Source of the DNA: Planctomycetia bacterium
GTDB taxonomy: Bacteria > Planctomycetota > UBA1135 > GCA-002686595
Length of the DNA: 15,140 nucleotides
Reading direction: 5' to 3'
Assembly (NCBI GenBank): GCA_005778045.1
Contig: SXKQ01000129.1
Span: forward strand, 1 to 15,140
Made by a program: the position numbers and the translations under genes. This document shows positions 8,440 through 14,345 of the stretch, in pieces. Position 1 is the stretch's first letter; the number at the start of each line of letters is the position of its first letter. The notes under the pieces were generated by a model. That model was not told the origin of the DNA. It did no database searches and worked only from the letters and a program-made list of their open reading frames with translations.

Positions 8440-9253
8440 TCTTGCGACGCGCCACGACGGAGTAGCCGAGGCTCGCGCCCGTGTCGTTGGCGAACTTCTC
8501 GCACATCCAGAAGAAGACCTGCACGAGCGCGACCAGCGGCAGCACAAAAGGACCGCGCCAGCGCGAGACCGCGACTGAACCGTCGTGGTGCAGCTTCGAG
8601 GCCGCCATGGAACGCACGAGCCAGTGTGAGATCGTCGCGCCCGTGGCCGACGCGAAGTTTCCGCGCGGAGTGAGGCGCTCGACCTCGAAGCCGTTGCGCT
8701 GCACGATCGTCTCGATGCCCTTGGGCGTGAAGCGATAGAAGTCGAAAGGCCACTGGTGCAGGGGCGCCACGAGCGGCACGGTCAGCAGGAAGCGACCGCC
8801 GGGCTTGATCACGCGCGCTATCTCCGCCACGCAGGCGTTGGGGTCGGGAATGTGCTCGAGCATCTCCGCCGCGAGCACAGTGTCGAACATTGCGTCCGCG
8901 AAGGGCAGGCGCTGTGCATCTCCCCAGACGTCGACCACGGTGCGCAGCATCGCGGGCCGGTTCCAGACGTCCGGATTCAGGTTGTCGGCGACCGGCGGGT
9001 ACTCGAGGCCCCAGTAGCGCGTGATGCGCGACTTAAAGAACTCCGCGTAGGGCCGCTCGCCGCAGCCGACGTCCAGCATGCTGCCGCTCGCGTGCTTGGC
9101 GAGCTCCTGCATCGCGCGCCGCAGCCAAGTCCGCTCGAGCCAGTACGGACTCAACGGCGAGCGCTTGCGCAGGGCGTTCAGGCGCTGGAGCAGGTGCGGC
9201 CGCTCGGTGACGACGGCGTGCTCGGCGCGGCGAGGTTGCTGGCGAAGATCCAT
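8426..9253 (-). CDS. Class I SAM-dependent methyltransferase (Methyltransf_11 type)
   Basis: This is a 275-residue predicted methyltransferase using S-adenosylmethionine. Motif I is MLDVGCGERPYAEFF (59-73). The DAQRLPFADAMFDTVLAAEM stretch and LEHIPDPNACVAEIARVIKPGG follow in the order usual for the Methyltransf_11 Rossmann fold. After the fold come QWPFDFYRFTPKGIE (167-181) and a hydrophobic stretch (234-250) that might touch the membrane. Related proteins often sit in polysaccharide clusters, and this gene is tail to tail with a glycosyltransferase, so methylation of a glycan or lipid carrier is a reasonable but unproven guess. The frame stays open upstream to 9577, but that part is low-complexity antisense of the neighbouring gene. 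The ATG at 9253 fits the family length. The stop (8426-8428) lies inside the last codons of the glycosyltransferase gene. Confidence 0.88.
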   Translation of the reverse strand: MDLRQQPRRAEHAVVTERPHLLQRLNALRKRSPLSPYWLERTWLRRAMQELAKHASGSMLDVGCGERPYAEFFKSRITRYWGLEYPPVADNLNPDVWNRPAMLRTVVDVWGDAQRLPFADAMFDTVLAAEMLEHIPDPNACVAEIARVIKPGGRFLLTVPLVAPLHQWPFDFYRFTPKGIETIVQRNGFEVERLTPRGNFASATGATISHWLVRSMAASKLHHDGSVAVSRWRGPFVLPLVALVQVFFWMCEKFANDTGASLGYSVVARRKTSAS

Positions 9254-9314
9254 CGCTAGAGTCCGGAGTTCTACAGTATCCTCCGCTCTCCTCTTGGGCT
9301 TCCTCGTCTTTCGC
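9254..9314. promoter_or_regulatory. Possible shared divergent promoter region of two methyltransferase genes
   Basis: Sixty-one bases separate two divergent starts, so promoter signals for both must be here or inside the genes. The only notable pattern is an AT-richer core, TTCTACAGTATC (9269-9280), flanked by a 5-bp inverted repeat CGGAG (9264-9268) / CTCCG (9281-9285). TACAGT would be a weak -10 box on the plus strand. No clear -35 box or Shine-Dalgarno motif is visible on either side, so leaderless or weakly initiated translation is possible. Confidence 0.25.
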
Positions 9315-10007
9315 ATGCCCCACCAGATCCTCGCCGCGACCTTCGACCGCTGGGCTGCCGCTGGCCGAGGGACGGAGATGGAGTCCGAGCACGGGGATGT
9401 CGCCCGGCAGGTGATCGCCGGAATGGGCATTCGCGCCGGAGACCAGATCCTCGACCTCGGCTGCGGCAGCGGCTGGGCCACGCGCCTGCTCGCCAAGACC
9501 GCCGCAGGTACGCAGGCCACCGGGATCGACATCTCGCCGGTCATGGTCGCAGAGGCCGAGCGGCTACACAGCAACACGATTCGCGCCCGCTATGCGGTCG
9601 GCACCTTCGAGAAGCTCGATCTGCCGGACGGCCGCTTCCAGCGCGTTTTCTCGCTCGAGGCCCTCTACTACGCGCCCGACCTCACCGCCGCGTTGGCAGA
9701 GATTCTCCGCGTGGTGAAGCCGGGCGGCACACTGGATGTCGTCAACGAGTACTACGTCGAGAACGAGGGCACGGCCTTCTGGCCGGAGCAGACCGGGTTG
9801 CCGATGGTCCGACTCGGCGAGGCCAGCTGGAGGGCCGAGCTCGAGCGTGCGGGCTTCACCGACGTTTGCTCGCGGCGCGTCGTGGACTCGCGCGGCCTCG
9901 GTGACCCGGCGCACTTCCGCCCGAGCGCGTGCTACCCGGACTGGAGGACGTGGAACGACGTCCACAGCGCCGGCTTCCTCTGGCTGCATGCGGTGAAGCC
10001 GCGCTAG
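9315..10007 (+). CDS. Class I SAM-dependent methyltransferase (UbiE-like fold)
   Basis: This is a 230-residue predicted methyltransferase. Motif I is ILDLGCGSGWATRLLA (45-60), motif II ATGIDISPVMVAEAE (68-82), and the FSLEALYYAPDL...EILRVVKPGG block (112-138) covers the later Rossmann strands. The short C-terminal part carries no recognised substrate domain. It differs in motif details from the divergent methyltransferase at 8426-9253, so the two are not a recent duplicate pair. The frame is open upstream to 9078, but that extension overlaps the coding part of the divergent gene and lacks methyltransferase features. The ATG at 9315 gives a family-like N-terminus (MPHQILAATFDRW). The stop TAG is 10 bases before the ATG of the pseudo-sulfatase, whose AGGA ribosome site overlaps this stop, so the two are probably co-transcribed and translationally coupled. 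Substrate unknown. Confidence 0.87.
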   Translation: MPHQILAATFDRWAAAGRGTEMESEHGDVARQVIAGMGIRAGDQILDLGCGSGWATRLLAKTAAGTQATGIDISPVMVAEAERLHSNTIRARYAVGTFEKLDLPDGRFQRVFSLEALYYAPDLTAALAEILRVVKPGGTLDVVNEYYVENEGTAFWPEQTGLPMVRLGEASWRAELERAGFTDVCSRRVVDSRGLGDPAHFRPSACYPDWRTWNDVHSAGFLWLHAVKPR

Positions 10008-10017
10008 GACGCGCGAG

Positions 10018-11310
10018 ATGTCGCTCGATCGTCGTCAGGTTCTCGCAGCGGGTGCGGCGGCGATCGCGGGAGCGAGCATGGTCGCATGCAACTCGGAATC
10101 GAAGTTAGGGCCGCGCAAGGTGCTGCTCATCGACATCGACGACGTCGGCTGGCCATTGCTTGAAGAGTGTCTCGCGCTGGGTGACGCGCCGGAGCTCGCC
10201 GCACTGCGCCCGCATGCGCGCGAGTACTGCAACTTCTGGGCGGCGCCGGTGTGCAGCGTGTTCCGCGCCAAGGTTCTCACCGGACTCGAGTCATTCCGCC
10301 CCGGCAACTCGGTTGGCGCGAACGTGCCCTCGAACAACATGGGACCGTTCCCCGGACCGAGCGGAATGTGGATCACGGATGGACTCCCCGGTCGCCGCAC
10401 CAAGCGAGGAAAGTGGCACCTTTCCGCGGGTTCGGGCTGGCCCGAGCTCGTGGTGGAGCGCACGGTCGCGCGCGATGCCTACGATGAGTACTCGGGCCCC
10501 AAGGGCAACCTGCAGAGCTATCACGAGTGGACCTGTGCGCGCGTGCGGCGCGGCGAGCCTACGCAGCTCGTCGAGCAACGCGAGTTCGCCACCAACGTCA
10601 CGGCCGCGGATGTGCAGGACGACATCGCGAAGGGCGTCGAGTTCATCCACGCGAGCTTCAACGCGCCCCATGCGCCTCACAACCTGCCTCCGCCCGCCAA
10701 CGAGCCTCCGGGCGTCACCTATCCCGGTCGCTCGCGCTACAGCGACCTCTTCCGGCACCTCGACTGGCGATTGGGAGAGCTCGTACGGCGCGCGATCGAC
10801 GCGGATTACGTCGTGCTGCTCGCCTGCGACAACGGCACGTCGGGCGAAGGCAAGGGCTCGCTGGCGGAGGTGGGCGTGCACACGCCGCTCCTCGCGTGGG
10901 GTCGCGGTGTCGCGAGTGGACGGAGCGAGCGGCTCGTGAGTGCCGTTGACCTGTGGAGCACCGTGCGACAGTTGCGTGGCGTCGTGGAGCCGAGTCCTGA
11001 AGACTCGCTGTCGTTTGCGAGCGACCTGCTCGCCAGCGACGCGATCCTCGCCTTCCGTGAACGCGCGTTCCTGCGTGTCGACGCGTTTCCGAGCTATGGC
11101 ATCGCGCCTGATCCCACAAAGTGGCGCCGCGCCGTGCGCGACGTGCGCTGGAAGCTCGTCGAGCTTCCCGACGCGGACGAGGACGAGGCGCCGCGCGCGC
11201 TCTACGACCTGCGCGCGGACCCGGGCGAGCGCGAGAACTTGCTTGAGAAGGGGCTTTCCGCGGAAGCGCAAGCAGCGCTCGCTGCGCTCACCGCAGCGCT
11301 GGGCGCCTGA
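10018..11310 (+). CDS. Sulfatase-fold protein with broken active-site motif; putative Tat-exported lipoprotein
   Basis: This is a 430-residue alkaline-phosphatase-superfamily protein of the S1 sulfatase type. The start ATG has AGGA (10006-10009) 8 bases upstream. Residues 1-24 hold a twin-arginine motif (DRRQVLA), a hydrophobic stretch and a lipobox-like MVAC (Cys24), suggesting Tat export and lipid anchoring. Sulfatase landmarks remain: IDIDDVG (38-44), RGKWHL (130-135), FNAPHAPHNLPP (214-225), DNG (271-273) and KGS (279-281). The formylglycine motif, normally C-x-P-x-R, reads CSVFR (79-83): Cys and Arg are kept but Pro is Val. The stretch usually written YEGGVRVP reads AEVGVHTP. Conversion of Cys79 by the standard formylglycine-generating enzyme is therefore doubtful. 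It may be a binding protein, a hydrolase with altered chemistry, or a slow sulfatase. It follows a methyltransferase gene and converges on an intact sulfatase gene. Confidence 0.85.
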   Translation: MSLDRRQVLAAGAAAIAGASMVACNSESKLGPRKVLLIDIDDVGWPLLEECLALGDAPELAALRPHAREYCNFWAAPVCSVFRAKVLTGLESFRPGNSVGANVPSNNMGPFPGPSGMWITDGLPGRRTKRGKWHLSAGSGWPELVVERTVARDAYDEYSGPKGNLQSYHEWTCARVRRGEPTQLVEQREFATNVTAADVQDDIAKGVEFIHASFNAPHAPHNLPPPANEPPGVTYPGRSRYSDLFRHLDWRLGELVRRAIDADYVVLLACDNGTSGEGKGSLAEVGVHTPLLAWGRGVASGRSERLVSAVDLWSTVRQLRGVVEPSPEDSLSFASDLLASDAILAFRERAFLRVDAFPSYGIAPDPTKWRRAVRDVRWKLVELPDADEDEAPRALYDLRADPGERENLLEKGLSAEAQAALAALTAALGA

Positions 11311-11316
11311 ACACTC

Positions 11317-12717
11317 TCACTGACCGTCGAGCGCGTCCGAGAGTGCGGCCTGCAAGCTCGCGAGCGCGGCGCTTTCTTCGGCGCTCAGATCGCCATCGTT
11401 GAGATTGCCCGTGGCAGGGTCCTCGAACGCGATCGGATTGCCCCGCGAGTCAAGCATGTCGAACAGCGCGTCCGGCTGACCGGCCCGGCGCACGAGCTTC
11501 CAGCGCGTGTCGCGCACCATCGCACCGTAGCTCGTGTACTCGCCGAAGCCGTTGGGCGAGAAGCGCTCGGACGCCGCGTACTGGCGCAGCGGCGCGCGAG
11601 CTGGATCCGAGAGGTAGGGCACGATCGAGATGCCGTCGATCGGACGGTTGTCGCCGACGCCCTTGGCCAGATCGGTCCCCATCAGCTCCAGCACCGTCGG
11701 AAAGAGGTCGACGGCCTGCACGAGCGAAGGGCAACGCGAGCCGGGGACCTCGACGTGCTTCCCCGCGACGACGAACGGTACGCGCACGCCACCCTCGTAC
11801 ACCGAGCCCTTCGAGTTGCCCGGGATCGAAGGCGCGACCATGACGTTGGCCGGGGTACCGTTGTCGCCGAGGAACAAGATGGTCGTATTGGCGCGCACGG
11901 ACTCAGGAATGCCGGCCAGCAGGCGCCCGAGCTCCCGATCCAGAGCTTCGACCATGGCGCGGTGGTGGTCGTTCGGCGTGTCCTCAGGCACACCCGAGAT
12001 GCTCTGGCTGTGGAAGTTCGACGGCGGAGCGTGCAGCGGCGAGTGCGGGGCGTTGAAGCCGAGGTACAGGAACCAAGGCTCGGGCATCACGGAAATGCGC
12101 TCGAGCGCGTCGTCGACCTGCTCGCTCGTGACGTAGGTGCGACTCGCCTCGGTGACGCCGTTCGTGACCTTCTGGTAACCGAAGTAGTTTGAGCCGAACA
12201 TCAGGTTCCCGAGCGTCCCCTCGAACCAATCGAAACCCTGCAGGTTGGCGTGGCTGGCGCCACCCACGGATTCGGAGCCGAGGTGCCACTTGCCAATCGC
12301 GGAGGTGGAGACGCTCGCGGCAGAGCCATCCTTGAGCACCTCCGCGAGGGTCCGCTCCTCCAGCGCGAGCGCGTGCTCCGCCGTCCATTGGTCGATCGGC
12401 TTGCCGATGCCGTGCCGGAACGGCATGCGACCCGTGAGGATGGCCGCGCGCGTAGGCGAGCAGCTCGGAAGGCTGTAGAAGTACTCGAACAGCATGCCTT
12501 CCGCCGCGAGCGCGTCGAGGTTGGGCGTCGGCGGCGGGCTCGGGTGCACGCCGTACGGACCAAACATGTCCACGCCGAGGTCATCGGCGAGGATCAGCAG
12601 CACGTTGGTGGGCTGCGTCTCGGCCGGCGGCCCCACGGAACCTCCACCCCCGCCGCCACCACAGGTGAGCGCGACGGCGGCCACGAGGACGATGGACAGC
12701 TGGCTACGCGCACGCAT
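11317..12717 (-). CDS. S1-family sulfatase, putative lipoprotein, intact CSPTR motif
   Basis: This 466-residue arylsulfatase-type enzyme is predicted to hydrolyse a sulfate ester outside the cytoplasm. The N-terminal hydrophobic segment ends at ALTC (Cys19), followed by seven Gly and a Pro-rich linker. This looks like a lipoprotein signal, although Thr just before the Cys is unusual. Catalytic and metal-site features are complete: ADD (44-46), CSPTR (86-90, Cys86 for formylglycine), GKWHLG (142-147), FNAPHSP (221-227), GDNG (284-287) and SKGSVYEGGVRVP (302-314). Length is typical. The ATG at 12717 gives a clean signal sequence and has GGGAA 8 bases upstream; an upstream ATG (12750) is less likely. 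The gene is second in a minus-strand pair with 71 bases separating it from the related sulfatase at 12789-14111. Its 3' end is 6 bases from the convergent pseudo-sulfatase. It needs a formylglycine-generating enzyme, which is not in the window. Confidence 0.93.
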   Translation of the reverse strand: MRARSQLSIVLVAAVALTCGGGGGGGSVGPPAETQPTNVLLILADDLGVDMFGPYGVHPSPPPTPNLDALAAEGMLFEYFYSLPSCSPTRAAILTGRMPFRHGIGKPIDQWTAEHALALEERTLAEVLKDGSAASVSTSAIGKWHLGSESVGGASHANLQGFDWFEGTLGNLMFGSNYFGYQKVTNGVTEASRTYVTSEQVDDALERISVMPEPWFLYLGFNAPHSPLHAPPSNFHSQSISGVPEDTPNDHHRAMVEALDRELGRLLAGIPESVRANTTILFLGDNGTPANVMVAPSIPGNSKGSVYEGGVRVPFVVAGKHVEVPGSRCPSLVQAVDLFPTVLELMGTDLAKGVGDNRPIDGISIVPYLSDPARAPLRQYAASERFSPNGFGEYTSYGAMVRDTRWKLVRRAGQPDALFDMLDSRGNPIAFEDPATGNLNDGDLSAEESAALASLQAALSDALDGQ

Positions 12718-12733
12718 GGAAAATTTTCCCGGG
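12718..12733 (-). promoter_or_regulatory. Start-site leader with perfect palindrome and GGGAA ribosome-site candidate
   Basis: Next to the sulfatase ATG at 12717 lies GGAAAATTTTCC (12718-12729), a perfect 12-base palindrome and an AT island in very GC-rich DNA, overlapped by CCCGGG (12728-12733). On the minus strand GGGAA (12726-12730) could serve as a Shine-Dalgarno motif. The palindrome could be an operator at the start codon or chance. The CCCGGGAA part is repeated before the other sulfatase gene. Confidence 0.35.
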
Positions 12734-12788
12734 TGGCAACTCGAAGACACGACGACGCCAGAAGTTTATCCCGTACTCGGACACTCGG

Positions 12789-14111
12789 TCATGGAACGAG
12801 CGCGTGCAGCTGATGCGCGAGCCGCGCGTGGGCCGCGCGCTGGTGTTGCGTGAGAGGCCCACCAGCGAGGTTGAGGTTCTCGCCCTGCGCGCTCGCCATG
12901 TCGAAGAACAAGTCTGCTTGGCCCTGACGCTCGATCAGCTTCCAGCGCGAGTTGCGGATCATGCGACCGAACGAGGTGACGGGGCCGAACCCGTTGGGCG
13001 CGAAGCGAGTGGCGAAGACCCACTCGCGCTTGGAGCTGAACCAGGGCTGGGCGAGATAGGGCATCAAGCTGAGGCCGTCGCCGCGCCGCAACGTCGCCTG
13101 GGCCCCGGCGCTCACCCCGCACAGGTCGAGCACCGTCGGGAACAGGTCGACGGAGTTGACGAGCGCGTAACACTGGCTCCCTGGATGGGCGACTCCCGGG
13201 CCGGCGATGATCAGCGGCACGCGCACGCCCCCCTCGTAGAGGGTGCCCTTTGAACGCCCCGGGATCGAAGGAGCGGTCACGGCTTCGTTGGGCGAGCCGT
13301 TGTCCCCGATGAAGAGGAACGTCGTGCGCGCTCGCACCACAGGATCCATGGAAGCGAACAGGCGTCCGATCTCCGTATCGAGAGCCTGCACGCTGGCGCG
13401 ATAGTGCTCGGCCGGAGTGTTCGCCGGATTGCCGGAGAGCGTGTAGCTGTGCAGCGACGCCGGGGGCACGTGCCACGGCTCGTGGCCCGCATTGAAGGCC
13501 ACGTACAGGAGCCACGGCTCGCGCATCTCGACCGTGCGCCGCAGCGCGGTGTCGATCTGCTCGGTCGTGCTGTAGGTCGTGCTCGTGAGCGCCACCCCGT
13601 TGCGAATGTTCGTGTGGGAGAAATACGACTGGCTGAAGTAGAGGTTGCCGGGCACGCCCTCGAACCAGTCGAAGCCCTGCTGGTTGGGAGCGAGTCCCAC
13701 GTTCAGGGGCGGAGCCGTCAGGTGCCACTTGCCCACGGCTGAGCTCTCGAACGGCCACGGGGCGGTGGCGTCGAGCGCCTCGGGCAGCGTGATCTCGGAG
13801 GGCTGCAACGAGTGCTCGACGGTGCCGAAGGGCGACAGGAAGGACCCGATGCCCGTCCGGAACGCGTAGCGACCGGTCAGGACACACGCACGGGTCGGCG
13901 AGCAGACCGGGTCCGTGTAGGCCGCCTGAAAGGCGACACCGCTCGCGGCGAGCGCGTGGAGGTTCGGAGTCGGCGGGGCATCCGGATGGCCGCTGAAGAG
14001 GCTCAGCATGTCGCAGCCGAGGTCGTCGGCCATGAGCACCATCACGTTGCCCGGCGTCGACACCGCCTGCGGGGCGACGAGCGAGGCGGCGAGGATCAGG
14101 GCGGCGAGCAT
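12789..14111 (-). CDS. S1-family sulfatase, exported, intact CSPTR motif
   Basis: This is a 440-residue sulfatase with an N-terminal signal peptide (about residues 1-18, hydrophobic and ending PQAVS), predicted to act outside the cytoplasm. Active-site features are ADD (28-30), CSPTR (70-74, Cys70 the formylglycine precursor), GKWHL (127-131), FNAGHEPWHVPP (206-217, with Gly for the usual Pro before His210), GDNG (269-272) and SKGTLYEGGVRVP (287-299). It shares long blocks with the adjacent sulfatase, including GFDWFEG, APSIPG, VDLFPTVL and FxPNGFG, so the pair probably arose by tandem duplication. The ATG at 14111 is preferred over 14186: it begins a proper signal peptide and has GGGAAG (14116-14121) four bases upstream. 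It is the first gene of the sulfatase pair. The sulfated substrate cannot be predicted; marine or mucin polysaccharides are common for such enzymes. Confidence 0.93.
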   Translation of the reverse strand: MLAALILAASLVAPQAVSTPGNVMVLMADDLGCDMLSLFSGHPDAPPTPNLHALAASGVAFQAAYTDPVCSPTRACVLTGRYAFRTGIGSFLSPFGTVEHSLQPSEITLPEALDATAPWPFESSAVGKWHLTAPPLNVGLAPNQQGFDWFEGVPGNLYFSQSYFSHTNIRNGVALTSTTYSTTEQIDTALRRTVEMREPWLLYVAFNAGHEPWHVPPASLHSYTLSGNPANTPAEHYRASVQALDTEIGRLFASMDPVVRARTTFLFIGDNGSPNEAVTAPSIPGRSKGTLYEGGVRVPLIIAGPGVAHPGSQCYALVNSVDLFPTVLDLCGVSAGAQATLRRGDGLSLMPYLAQPWFSSKREWVFATRFAPNGFGPVTSFGRMIRNSRWKLIERQGQADLFFDMASAQGENLNLAGGPLTQHQRAAHARLAHQLHALVP

Positions 14112-14124
14112 GGATCTTCCCGGG
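14112..14124 (-). promoter_or_regulatory. Ribosome-site leader shared with the neighbouring sulfatase gene
   Basis: On the minus strand CCCGGGAA followed by GATCC precedes the ATG at 14111; GGGAAG (14116-14121) is a good ribosome-binding candidate. The same CCCGGGAA, with a TCC directly before ATG, precedes the other sulfatase gene. This probably reflects shared ancestry of the 5' ends. Confidence 0.4.
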
Positions 14125-14185
14125 TTTCGGAGCCGGTACTTAGAGTGTAAGCCCGGGGCGAAATCCGTGGGGCCTGACCCGCACA

Positions 14186-14206
14186 AGCCGCCCCGACGGG
14201 GCGGCT
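14186..14206 (-). terminator. GC-rich hairpin, likely end of the nuoN transcript
   Basis: A perfect 9-bp stem, AGCCGCCCC (14186-14194) with GGGGCGGCT (14198-14206), closes a 3-base loop. On the minus strand it starts 12 bases after the stop of the small reading frame that follows nuoN and is followed by TTGTG rather than a true T-run. Position and stability suit a terminator for the complex I transcript. It also separates that unit from the sulfatase pair. Confidence 0.6.
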
Positions 14207-14218
14207 AGGGGCCTAGCG

Positions 14219-14329
14219 TCAGCAGGTCCCGCTGCGGCGACGCAGCAGGAAGACCGCCGTGGCGAAGGCCGCCGCCAGCGCGATGACCAAGAGCTCGCGC
14301 GGGCTGAACATCACCAGCGCAGCCAGCAT
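14219..14329 (-). CDS. Small single-span membrane peptide downstream of nuoN (36 residues)
   Basis: This short frame runs from ATG at 14329 to TGA at 14219-14221. Its product begins MLAALVMFSPRELL, continues as one hydrophobic Ala/Leu/Val-rich helix (about residues 13-29) and ends in an Arg-rich tail (RRRSGTC). By the positive-inside rule the C-terminus would be cytoplasmic. Support for a real gene: AGAGG (14335-14339) lies five bases before the ATG, the start is 16 bases after the nuoN stop on the same strand, and a strong hairpin follows 12 bases after the stop. I do not recognise a family. It could be a small accessory subunit or assembly peptide of complex I, an unrelated small membrane protein, or chance. 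A second ATG at 14311 would give 30 residues. Confidence 0.55.
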   Translation of the reverse strand: MLAALVMFSPRELLVIALAAAFATAVFLLRRRSGTC

Positions 14330-14345
14330 GCTCGCCTCTGCGCCC

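Noticed and set aside
9078..9314. N-terminal extension of the plus-strand methyltransferase to 9078
   Set aside because: It overlaps the opposite gene's coding region and adds no methyltransferase feature; ATG 9315 gives a typical start.
9254..9577. N-terminal extension of the minus-strand methyltransferase to 9577
   Set aside because: The extra 108 residues lie antisense to the divergent methyltransferase, lack domains and include low-complexity Arg/Pro/Ser sequence.
11311..11316. A terminator between the convergent pseudo-sulfatase and sulfatase genes
   Set aside because: Only 6 bases separate the stop codons, with no hairpin seen there.
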